A DNA stretch of 64,000 nucleotides, taken from Paraburkholderia kururiensis (GTDB lineage: Bacteria > Pseudomonadota > Gammaproteobacteria > Burkholderiales > Burkholderiaceae). The notes beneath the pieces were generated by a model. It was not told the origin of the DNA and did not search any database. It saw nothing but the letters and a program-made list of their open reading frames with translations. Shown in pieces: positions 57,068 through 64,000 of the stretch (position 1 is the first letter of the stretch; each line of letters starts with the position of its first letter). The stretch spans positions 4,774,001 to 4,838,000 of the forward strand of contig NZ_CP139965.1 in assembly GCF_034424375.1 (NCBI RefSeq). Reading direction: 5' to 3'. The position numbers and the translations under genes were made by a program.

Positions 57068-58126
57068 ATGCCGGACCGAGACAAGCCAGCCGCTTCTGCC
57101 GGGACGCGCTCTGCGGAACCCGCCGTCAGTCGCGAGGCGATCGAACACGCCGCGTGGTTGCTCGACGCGGGGCAACTCGTCGCGTTTCCCACGGAGACGG
57201 TGTACGGCCTCGGCGCCGACGCGCAGAACCCCGAGGCCGTCGCGCGCATTTACGCGGCGAAAGGGCGGCCGGCCAATCATCCGGTGATCGTGCATCTGCC
57301 GCCGGGCGGCGACCCCGCATTCTGGGTGGAGTCGTTGCCCGCGGACGCGCAGAAGTTGATCGACGCATTCTGGCCCGGCCCGCTCACGCTGATCCTCAAG
57401 CGCGCCGCGCACATTCCGGCCGCGGTCAGCGGCGGTCAGGATTCGGTGGGGCTGCGTTGTCCTTCGCATCCGGTTGCGCAGGCGCTGCTCACGGCGTTCT
57501 CGGCGCGCAGGCACGGGCATGGCGGCGTAGCGGCGCCGTCGGCCAACCGCTTCGGTCACGTAAGTCCTACTACCGCGCAGCACGTGCGCGAAGAATTCGG
57601 CGATAGCGTCTACGTGCTGGACGGCGGTGCGTCGGACGTGGGGATCGAATCGACCATCCTCGATCTCTCGCGCGGCTTCCCGGCGCTGCTGCGTCCCGGA
57701 CGCGTCACGCCGCAGGAGATCGCCGACGTGCTGGGCGAAGCGCCACGTTTGCCCGACGGTTCGGATGCCACGGCGCCACGCGCCTCGGGCACGCTCAAGG
57801 CGCACTACGCGCCGCGCACGCCGCTCGTGCTGCTGCCCTTCGACGCGCTCGAAGCGCTGCTCGCGCAGCGAACTGTGGACGAACCCGTTGCGCTGGTGGC
57901 CCGCGCGTCCCGCGCAGGCGCGTGGGCGACGGCCGCAGGCGTGCATTTCGTGGCGGCGCCCGAGGACCCGCATGCCTACGCTCGGGAACTGTACGGCTTG
58001 TTGCGGGCGCTGGACCGCGCCAACGTTGCGCGCATCCTCGTCGAGAAGCTGCCCGACACCATCGAATGGATTGCCGTGAACGATCGACTGGGACGCGCCG
58101 CGGCGGCGTTTGACGCGCGGGAATAA
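57068..58126 (+). CDS. tsaC: L-threonylcarbamoyladenylate synthase (Sua5 long form)
   Basis: A 352-residue enzyme: YrdC domain (residues about 20-215) with LLDAGQLVAFPTETVYGLGA, KGRPANHPVIVHL, FWPGPLTLIL, GLRCPSHPVA and PSANRFGHVSPTTAQHV, then the linker LKAHYAPRTPLVLLP and a Sua5 C-terminal domain (about 260-345). It makes the threonylcarbamoyl-AMP for tRNA t6A. Starts 14 bases after purK, so co-transcribed with the purine genes. Confidence 0.93.
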   Translation: MPDRDKPAASAGTRSAEPAVSREAIEHAAWLLDAGQLVAFPTETVYGLGADAQNPEAVARIYAAKGRPANHPVIVHLPPGGDPAFWVESLPADAQKLIDAFWPGPLTLILKRAAHIPAAVSGGQDSVGLRCPSHPVAQALLTAFSARRHGHGGVAAPSANRFGHVSPTTAQHVREEFGDSVYVLDGGASDVGIESTILDLSRGFPALLRPGRVTPQEIADVLGEAPRLPDGSDATAPRASGTLKAHYAPRTPLVLLPFDALEALLAQRTVDEPVALVARASRAGAWATAAGVHFVAAPEDPHAYARELYGLLRALDRANVARILVEKLPDTIEWIAVNDRLGRAAAAFDARE

Positions 58127-58234
58127 GCGCAGGAATAAGCGCGACCAGCGCGAGCTGTATCGCGGAGCAGCGCTTCGAGCCACAGCCCGATTGGGCTCAA
58201 CCAGACACAACCGAACGCAACCCGAAAAGCGCAC

Positions 58235-58271
58235 GAAAAAAGGCCCGGCCATCTGAATGGCCGGGCCTTTT
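58235..58271. terminator. bidirectional rho-independent terminator
   Basis: AAAAAAGGCCCGGCCA and TGGCCGGGCCTTTTT form a ten-base stem with a six-base loop, A-run and T-run on both sides. It serves tsaC from the left and the GDSL lipase gene from the right. Confidence 0.93.
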
Positions 58272-58300
58272 TGCTGCTCGGGCGTCGATCGGCGTGCGTC

Positions 58301-59449
58301 TTACTTGCCGAGTCCCGATGCCGCGATCTGCTTCTCGACCTGCTGCGCGAAGAGCGCGTGCAGGTGCGTGGTCGGGTGGACCGTGTCCGCGTACATGTAG
58401 GTCTGATCCGCGCCGGCGACGGTGTAGGTCTGCGGCGAGCAGAACAACGACGAAGCGAACGCCTGCGGATTGCTCACGCCGTACTTCGCGGCATTCGTGG
58501 CCATTGCGGTCAGGTTACAGGCCGTGCCGGTGTTCGACACCGTGAAGCCGTTGGCCTGATAGTTGGCCTGAATGCCGTCCTGCCACTGGTCGGCCTGCAC
58601 GAAGATCACCTTGCTCATCAGCCCGGTTGCCTGCAGCGTGCCCGCGAGCGTCTGGTTGTACGCGGTCACGAGGCCGGCGAAGAGTTGCTGGGTCGCCGCG
58701 CCGCCCGAGAGGCCCTGCGGCGTTTGCGCGATGTCCGGCACGTTCGAGACCACCACGTGCGTGGCCCCCGCGGCGAGCACCGGCGCCACGACGTTCTGCA
58801 CGAACTGCGTGGCCGCGAGTCCGACGGCGGTCACGGCCTGCTGGACCGCGGTGGACTGGCTCTGGCCCGCAGCAACGGCGGCCTGCACGACGCCGGCCTG
58901 GTAGAAGATGTCGTTGGCGCCGCCGTTCAGCAGCACGAGCTGCCCCGAGTTGAAGCTCGTGTGCGCCGTGAGGTACTCCTGAACCTGCGTGACGATCGGC
59001 ACCGTGGTGGCCTGTGCATAGTCGGGCTGGCCCGCGGGCGCGTGGCCGATGCCGTTCGGGTCCGTCACGCGCGAGCCGCCCTGCGCGTAGCCAAGGCCGG
59101 TGGATGCCTGCAGCGGCTGGCCGAAGCCGCCCAGGTAGGCCGGCGTGAGCGTGCCGCCGTAGTACTCGGCGACTTTCTGCGTCCAGATTTCGCCGGGGTT
59201 CGTCGTGAAGCGGCCGCCGCCGAAGTCGAGCGCGATCACGGGCGAATACGTGCCGACGTCGGAGAGGCTGTCGCCGAACGATACGACCTGAAGCGTGACG
59301 CCGCCCGCCGGTCCGGACGACGACGAACTGCTGCCGCCGCCTCCACCCCCGCAGGCGGCAAGCAGTGCGAATGCGGCACTGGCGATGGCGGCTTTCGCGA
59401 AGCGTGCGCGGCTGGCCCGTTTTTGCGGCTGAATTGTCTTGTGGTTCAT
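58301..59449 (-). CDS. GDSL/SGNH-family lipoprotein esterase
   Basis: A 382-residue protein with a lipoprotein signal (ASAAFALLAACGGGG, lipobox Cys33) followed by a Gly/Ser linker, then SGNH blocks: VVSFGDSLSDVGTYSPVIAL (nucleophile Ser), GGRFTTNPGEIW, NGGANDIFYQ (block III Asn) and YADTVHPTTHLHALF (Asp and His). It is an esterase or lipase on the outer membrane or in the periplasm. It ends at the strong terminator. The start at 59449 (MNHKTIQPQKR) is clear. Confidence 0.92.
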   Translation of the reverse strand: MNHKTIQPQKRASRARFAKAAIASAAFALLAACGGGGGGSSSSSSGPAGGVTLQVVSFGDSLSDVGTYSPVIALDFGGGRFTTNPGEIWTQKVAEYYGGTLTPAYLGGFGQPLQASTGLGYAQGGSRVTDPNGIGHAPAGQPDYAQATTVPIVTQVQEYLTAHTSFNSGQLVLLNGGANDIFYQAGVVQAAVAAGQSQSTAVQQAVTAVGLAATQFVQNVVAPVLAAGATHVVVSNVPDIAQTPQGLSGGAATQQLFAGLVTAYNQTLAGTLQATGLMSKVIFVQADQWQDGIQANYQANGFTVSNTGTACNLTAMATNAAKYGVSNPQAFASSLFCSPQTYTVAGADQTYMYADTVHPTTHLHALFAQQVEKQIAASGLGK

Positions 59450-59580
59450 GTTGACTACATCTCCTCGTATGTTGGCTTTGCGCCAGTGGTGCACGCAGCG
59501 TCCCGCCAGATGAATCTGCGACGACGGGCGCCCGCTTACAGAAACTCGCTTGCTCTTCGATTGCTCCTCGAATACTTCGC

Positions 59581-60528
59581 TCACGCGTTGCGCACGGTGC
59601 CGGCTTTCGTGCCCGAACCCGCTGCTCCGCTCGAGATGCCTGTTGCGGCGTTCGCCTGTTCCTGCGCGACATCGCGCGCCGCATGCCATTGTGCCGCCCA
59701 GGCAGGCGGCGCGAACAGGGCCTTGAGGCGATTGCGCCAGCCCTTCATGCGCGCTGCATCCGCGAACATCGACGCCCATTCGTGGAACGTCGCCTTGAGC
59801 GGGTTGTACGTGTGGAGCGGTTCGACGATGCCGTAGACCGGCGGCTCCGCCGGATCTTCGGCCACATAGCTGCCGAACAGGCGGTCCCAGATCACGAGCA
59901 CGCCCGCGTAGTTGCGATCGATGTAACGGTCGTTGCGCGCGTGGTGGACACGATGAATCGACGGCGTATTGAAGACGTATTCGAGCCAGCCCAGCTTGCC
60001 GACGGCCTGCGTGTGCACGAAGAACTGGAACGCGAGATTGACGAGCACGATCGCGACGATCTGCGATGGGGGGAAGCCGAGCACCGCGAGCGGAATCCAG
60101 AATGCCCACATGCCCGCGACGGGGTACATCAGGCTCTGACGGAACGCGGTGGAGAGGTTGAGGCGCTCTGATGAGTGATGCACGACGTGCGCGGCCCACA
60201 GCCAGCGCACACGATGGCTCGCGCGGTGGAACACGTAATAGAGCAGGTCCTGAGCGACGAAGAGCAGCACGAACGAAGCCCAGCCGGCCTCCAGCGTGAA
60301 CAGCCTGACATGTGCGTAGAAAAACGCGTAGACGGGGATGACGAAGAGCCACGCCACCTTGTCGGCGGCCTGGTGCATGAGCGCGAGCGCGGCGTTGCAG
60401 AGCGTGTCGCGCCAGCTGTAGATGCCGCTACCCGGCCGCGTGCGCGACAGATGCCAGGCTTCCCAGCCGATGCAGCCCACGAAGACGGGCGCCATGGCGA
60501 GCAGAAGCAATTCGGCATCGAACCGCAT
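59581..60528 (-). CDS. sterol desaturase/fatty acid hydroxylase family protein
   Basis: A 315-residue membrane protein with four or five helices and the three His boxes of the family: YYVFHRASHRVRWLWAAHVV then HHSSERLN, and TPSIHRVHHARNDRYIDRNY, which hold a di-iron centre. Substrates of bacterial members include fatty acids, carotenoids, alkylglycerols and ornithine lipids. It lies upstream of the GDSL esterase gene in the same direction with a 131-base gap. The last 30 residues are Ala/Gly-rich. Confidence 0.9.
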   Translation of the reverse strand: MRFDAELLLLAMAPVFVGCIGWEAWHLSRTRPGSGIYSWRDTLCNAALALMHQAADKVAWLFVIPVYAFFYAHVRLFTLEAGWASFVLLFVAQDLLYYVFHRASHRVRWLWAAHVVHHSSERLNLSTAFRQSLMYPVAGMWAFWIPLAVLGFPPSQIVAIVLVNLAFQFFVHTQAVGKLGWLEYVFNTPSIHRVHHARNDRYIDRNYAGVLVIWDRLFGSYVAEDPAEPPVYGIVEPLHTYNPLKATFHEWASMFADAARMKGWRNRLKALFAPPAWAAQWHAARDVAQEQANAATGISSGAAGSGTKAGTVRNA

Positions 60529-60799
60529 GAGAATGTCTCCCTCCTGGTCTCGGACCTGCGCGCTGGCGGCGCAAGCCGGGTCTCGTGTTGGTTTCGTGTT
60601 TTAAACGCGGCGGCAAGTGCGACGACTAGGGCTGCTGCCGGTACGGCGAAAAGCGCTATGAAAAACTCCGCTGCCGCGTGCTGCCCGACAGGGTACACGC
60701 TCCCACGCCCCCGGCGCGAGCCTTTGCTAGAGGGATTCTTCGACGCGAACCCGGGCCCGGCGCGAGCCGTTATTGGCGAGAAATTGCCGGGAGCGGGGG

Positions 60800-62509
60800 C
60801 TAGTGCGCGCCACGCCGCGGAGCGGTTCGAACAGGCGCCTTGCGGCGCTTCGCGTGTTCGGTCACATCGACGGACGTGGTCTGCGGCATACCCTGGTAGA
60901 CCCATTCGAGCAGCGCGTCGTGAGCGGCGCGCGCCGCTTCGGAGTGCGGATCGTTGATGAGGCTGACGACCACGTACGTTTCGCCGTCCGCGGCCGCTAC
61001 GTAGCCCGCAATGGCGCGTACGTCGCGCAGCGTGCCGGTCTTGATGTGCGCGTTGCCGCCCACGGGCAGGTCCGTGAGGCGGTGCCGCATGGTGCCGTCC
61101 ACGCCTGCCACGGGCAGGGATTCGACGAACGGCTGCGCCACGGGGCTCGCATTGGCGGCCTGCAGCAGATTGGCCATCGAGAGCGCACTGATGTGCTCGT
61201 CGCGAGACAACCCCGAGCCGTTCTGCATCGCGAGATCCGGCATGTCGAGGCCGCTGCGCCGCAGGAAGGCCGCGATGGCGCGCGCCGACTTCTCCGGCGT
61301 GGCGGGCGGTTTGTTCGTCACCGCGCCGATGGTGAGAAACAGGTTGCGCGCCATCACGTTGTTGCTGAACTTGTTGATGTCGCGAACGATGTCCGCGAGC
61401 ATGGGACCTTCGTGCGTGGCGACGAGCCGCGCGCCCGCGGGCACCGCGCCTTCGCGGATGGCGCCGGCGCCGCCGTCCGGTCCGGTGAACGTGCCGCCCG
61501 TCTGCCGCCACAAGGCGAGAAAACCGCCCGCGAAGAACGCCGAGTGATCGAGCACCGCGACGTTGATCGTGCGCGCGCCGCAGCGCAGCGGATAGTCCCC
61601 GGCGAAGGTGGCGGCCACGGTGCCGTTGGTCTCCGGCTCGACGGAAGGCGCCAGTGCCGACGCGGCGCCCGTGCAAGGGCCGCGCGTAGCGCGCAGACGG
61701 TCGTCGATCTGCAGTTGCGCGAGGGCCGGCAGTACATCGACGGCCACGGTGCCGTCCGGCGACGGCGTCAGCGTGAACGAGAGCGACTTGAACGCGTAGA
61801 GCAGCGGATCGGGGCCCACGTTGTAGGGCGCCGTGGCGTCGTCGTCGAAGGGCGGCAGGTCGCGCGTGGAGGCGTCGAAGAAACGCTTGTCGAGCACGAG
61901 CGCGCCGTCGATGCCGTTGATACCGGCCTTGTGGATCTTCTGCACGAGATCGATCAGTTCTTCCGGCACGAGCTTCGGGTCGCCGGTGCCCTGGATGTAG
62001 AGGCTGCCGTGCAGCACGCCGTTCGCGTCGACTTCACCGTCGGCGTAGGCGCTCGTACGCCAGCGGTAGTCGGGGCCGAGAATCGAGAGGCCCGACCACG
62101 TCGTGACGAGTTTCATGGTGGAGGCGGGCATCATCGGTTCGGCCGCGTTGAGCGCCACGACCGGCGTGCGGTTGCCCACTTTCTCGATCACGACGCTGAT
62201 GGACGAGAGCGGCACGCGGGCGCGCTCGAGTCCGACCATGACCGAGGGCGGCAACACCGTCGAGACGTTGACCGAAGGATGCCTCGCCTTCGCGAGACGC
62301 GCGTCGGCAGGCGTCGCGGCGAGGAAGCTCGCGCAAGTCGCGCACGCGGCGAGCAGCGTCGTGCAGGCCTGGGCGCGGGCCGCGAGCGGCTCGCGTTGCG
62401 TTCGCGGCTGACTTGCAGCGCTACGGGCCTGCGCGGGTGGTGGCGAGTCATGGCGAAGCACACGGCGCGCAGACAGGACGACGAGCGAGGCAAGGCGGGC
62501 GAGCGGCAT
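60800..62509 (-). CDS. dacB: D-alanyl-D-alanine carboxypeptidase/endopeptidase (PBP4)
   Basis: A protein of up to 569 residues of the peptidase S13 family: SxxK motif STMK (MMPASTMKLVTTWSGL), SxN motif SNN (INKFSNNVMARNL) and KTG motif (AHIKTGTLRDV). It trims or cuts peptidoglycan cross-links in the periplasm. The start at 62509 puts a non-conserved Arg-rich 45 residues before a signal-like stretch (ACTTLLAACATCASFLAATP), so the true start may be further in. The segment between motifs 1 and 2 is long, as in PBP4. Confidence 0.93.
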   Translation of the reverse strand: MPLARLASLVVLSARRVLRHDSPPPAQARSAASQPRTQREPLAARAQACTTLLAACATCASFLAATPADARLAKARHPSVNVSTVLPPSVMVGLERARVPLSSISVVIEKVGNRTPVVALNAAEPMMPASTMKLVTTWSGLSILGPDYRWRTSAYADGEVDANGVLHGSLYIQGTGDPKLVPEELIDLVQKIHKAGINGIDGALVLDKRFFDASTRDLPPFDDDATAPYNVGPDPLLYAFKSLSFTLTPSPDGTVAVDVLPALAQLQIDDRLRATRGPCTGAASALAPSVEPETNGTVAATFAGDYPLRCGARTINVAVLDHSAFFAGGFLALWRQTGGTFTGPDGGAGAIREGAVPAGARLVATHEGPMLADIVRDINKFSNNVMARNLFLTIGAVTNKPPATPEKSARAIAAFLRRSGLDMPDLAMQNGSGLSRDEHISALSMANLLQAANASPVAQPFVESLPVAGVDGTMRHRLTDLPVGGNAHIKTGTLRDVRAIAGYVAAADGETYVVVSLINDPHSEAARAAHDALLEWVYQGMPQTTSVDVTEHAKRRKAPVRTAPRRGAH

Positions 62510-62766
62510 GGAAGGCGAAATCGGGCAGTCGGCGGACCGGCGAGCTGTGGCGACGCGCTGGCGCGTGCGGCAGGCGAGCGGTCCGGCATTCGGACGAAGC
62601 GCTCATTGTAGAGACATGCCGCCGCGCTGCGTCAAAAGCCCGGCGCCTTCGTGTGGCCGGCAGTTGCCCGCAACCGTCAGGCGTGGGCGCTAGAATGCGT
62701 GACTATCCGTCAAGACCGGCCGCGCGCCGCGTGCCGGCTCGACGCCACCGTTTCTTTTCGATCACC

Positions 62767-63426
62767 ATGCGCATATTGCTAGTGGAAGACGACCGCATGA
62801 TCGCCGAGGGCGTGCGCAAGGCGTTGCGCGGCGAAGGCTTCGCGGTCGACTGGGTGCAGGACGGCGAGGCCGCGCTTTCGGCCGTATCGGGCGAGCCTTA
62901 CGATCTTCTGCTGCTCGATCTGGGCCTGCCGAAGCGCGACGGGCTCGACGTGCTGCGCACCCTGCGCGCCCGGGGCAACGCGTTGCCGGTGTTGATCGTG
63001 ACGGCGCGCGACGCGGTAGCCGACCGCGTGAAGGGCCTCGACGCCGGCGCCGACGACTATCTGATCAAGCCCTTCGATCTGGACGAACTCGGGGCGCGGA
63101 TGCGCGCGCTGATCCGGCGGCAGTCGGGTCGTTCCGAGTCCGTGATCCGGCATGGCACGCTCACGCTCGACCCGGCCGCGCACCAGGTGACGCTAGACGG
63201 CGCGCCCGTTGCGCTTTCCGCGCGCGAGTTCGCGCTGCTCGAGGCGCTGCTGGCACGCCCGGGCGCCGTGCTCTCGAAGAGCCAGCTCGAAGAGAAGATG
63301 TACGGCTGGGGCGAAGAGATCGGCAGCAACACCGTCGAGGTCTACATCCATGCCTTGCGCAAGAAGCTTGGCGCCGACCTGATCCGCAACGTGCGCGGCC
63401 TCGGCTACATGATCGCGAAGGACTGA
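62767..63426 (+). CDS. OmpR-family response regulator, PmrA/QseB-like
   Basis: A 219-residue regulator: MRILLVEDDRMIAEGVRKAL, phospho-Asp51 (LLLLDLGLPKRDG), VTARDAVADRVKGLDAGADD, switch Lys in YLIKPFDLDEL, and the winged helix with LSAREFALLEALLARPG then SNTVEVYIHALRKKLG. Similar to PmrA/BasR and QseB, which react to cations, envelope stress or catechols. The kinase gene follows after 58 bases. Confidence 0.94.
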   Translation: MRILLVEDDRMIAEGVRKALRGEGFAVDWVQDGEAALSAVSGEPYDLLLLDLGLPKRDGLDVLRTLRARGNALPVLIVTARDAVADRVKGLDAGADDYLIKPFDLDELGARMRALIRRQSGRSESVIRHGTLTLDPAAHQVTLDGAPVALSAREFALLEALLARPGAVLSKSQLEEKMYGWGEEIGSNTVEVYIHALRKKLGADLIRNVRGLGYMIAKD

Positions 63427-63484
63427 CAGGCGCACTTCCACGCACTTCTTCACGTCCACCGGAAACCACGGAACCCTCAGGTCG

Positions 63485-64000
63485 ATGCATTCGATTCGCC
63501 GTCAATTGCTGTTCTGGCTGCTCGCGCTCGTAGTGGCCGGGGTGGGCGCCGCAGGCTGGCTGATTTACCGCCAGGCGCTTGCCGAAGCCAACGAGCTGTT
63601 CGACTACCAGTTGCAGGAGATTGCGGCCGCGTTGCCGTCCGAGCCGTTCTCGCAGATTCTCGGTTCGCGCGACACCGGCGACGAGGGCATCGTGCTGCAG
63701 ATCTGGAATCGCAACGGCGTGCTCATGTACTACTCGCATCCGCGTGCGCCGCTTGCGCCGCGCGCCGAGCTCGGCTTCTCGACCGAGCGCACCGATCGCG
63801 GCGACTGGCGCGTGTATGGCGCGATCGTCGGGGACAACGTGGTGCAGCTTGCGCAGCCCATCTCGGTGCGCAACCGGCTTGCCGCGAACGTGGCGCTGCG
63901 TACGCTGTGGCCGCTCATCGTGTTGCTGCCGTTTCTGGGCCTCGCAGTGTGGACGGTGGTGGGGCGCGGCCTGGCACCGCTCGCACGCGTGACGCGCGCG
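63485..64000 (+). CDS. sensor histidine kinase, N-terminal part (cut by window)
   Basis: The first 172 residues of a QseC/PmrB-like kinase; the rest is beyond the window. Visible are helix 1 (RRQLLFWLLALVVAGVGAAG), a periplasmic domain of about 120 residues (QALAEANELFDYQLQEIAAA, ILQIWNRNG) and helix 2 (about 142-163), leading to the HAMP start (VGRGLAPLARVTRA). No kinase core is visible. Forms a pair with the regulator just upstream. Confidence 0.9.
   Translation, partial: MHSIRRQLLFWLLALVVAGVGAAGWLIYRQALAEANELFDYQLQEIAAALPSEPFSQILGSRDTGDEGIVLQIWNRNGVLMYYSHPRAPLAPRAELGFSTERTDRGDWRVYGAIVGDNVVQLAQPISVRNRLAANVALRTLWPLIVLLPFLGLAVWTVVGRGLAPLARVTRA

Noticed and set aside
58271..59836. A 521-residue plus-strand frame opposite the GDSL esterase.
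   Set aside because: It begins inside a terminator and shows antisense composition; the minus strand has lipobox and SGNH motifs.

Overview
The window is a high-GC, gene-dense bacterial chromosome segment of Burkholderiaceae type (Burkholderia, Paraburkholderia, Caballeronia or Trinickia). The basis is the order recA-recX-DUF2889-sucC-sucD-TerC-pilin-PglL-moaC, the pgk-pyk-fba-purC-purE-purK-tsaC block, the protein sequences themselves and the strong GC3 bias, which produces long false ORFs opposite almost every gene. Both ends are cut: nothing coding is visible in the first 178 bases, and a sensor kinase runs off the right end.

0-17 kb, housekeeping and catabolic genes: a gamma-glutamyltransferase-family Ntn hydrolase, a ferritin-like protein, a PNPOx-like flavin protein, RhlE helicase, a hemolysin III/TrhA membrane protein, a two-gene c-type cytochrome operon (three plus two haems), a CopD-like membrane protein and a translationally coupled pair of small proteins. 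Next comes D-galactonate catabolism (dgoD and a divergent FadR-type regulator around a palindromic operator), then a tartrate-dehydrogenase-like enzyme with an MFS transporter and a divergent LysR regulator. An ArsC/LMW-phosphatase-like protein and a membrane diguanylate cyclase follow.

About 19-27 kb, candidate genomic island: it is bounded on the right by a tyrosine-recombinase integrase lying directly against the 3' end of a CAT-anticodon tRNA. From left to right it carries a type VI secretion cassette (PAAR carrier, VRR-NUC nuclease, DUF3396 immunity protein), a small conserved protein, a decayed non-coding stretch, a coupled operon of an unknown 198-residue protein and an XRE-ImmA/IrrE metalloprotease, and a complete type III toxin-antitoxin locus of ToxIN type. 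In that locus a consensus sigma70 promoter drives about 4.5 tandem 36-37 nt RNA repeats, followed by a rho-independent terminator and a ToxN endoribonuclease gene. These cassettes make the region look like a defence and competition island.

27-46 kb, core chromosome: an MHS-family transporter, a TctD/TctE-like two-component pair, recA (with a LexA box) and recX, DUF2889, sucCD, TerC, a type IV pilin next to a PglL-type O-oligosaccharyltransferase (pilin glycosylation), moaC, a BepA-like M48 protease with a TPR tail, a YheT-type hydrolase and the heptosyltransferase waaF.

46-64 kb: a zinc-finger protein and ilvE, azlCD (branched-chain amino acid export), lower glycolysis (pgk, pyk, class II fba), purine synthesis (purC, purE, purK), tsaC, a GDSL lipoprotein esterase, a sterol-desaturase-family protein, a PBP4-type DD-carboxypeptidase and a PmrA/QseB-type two-component system.
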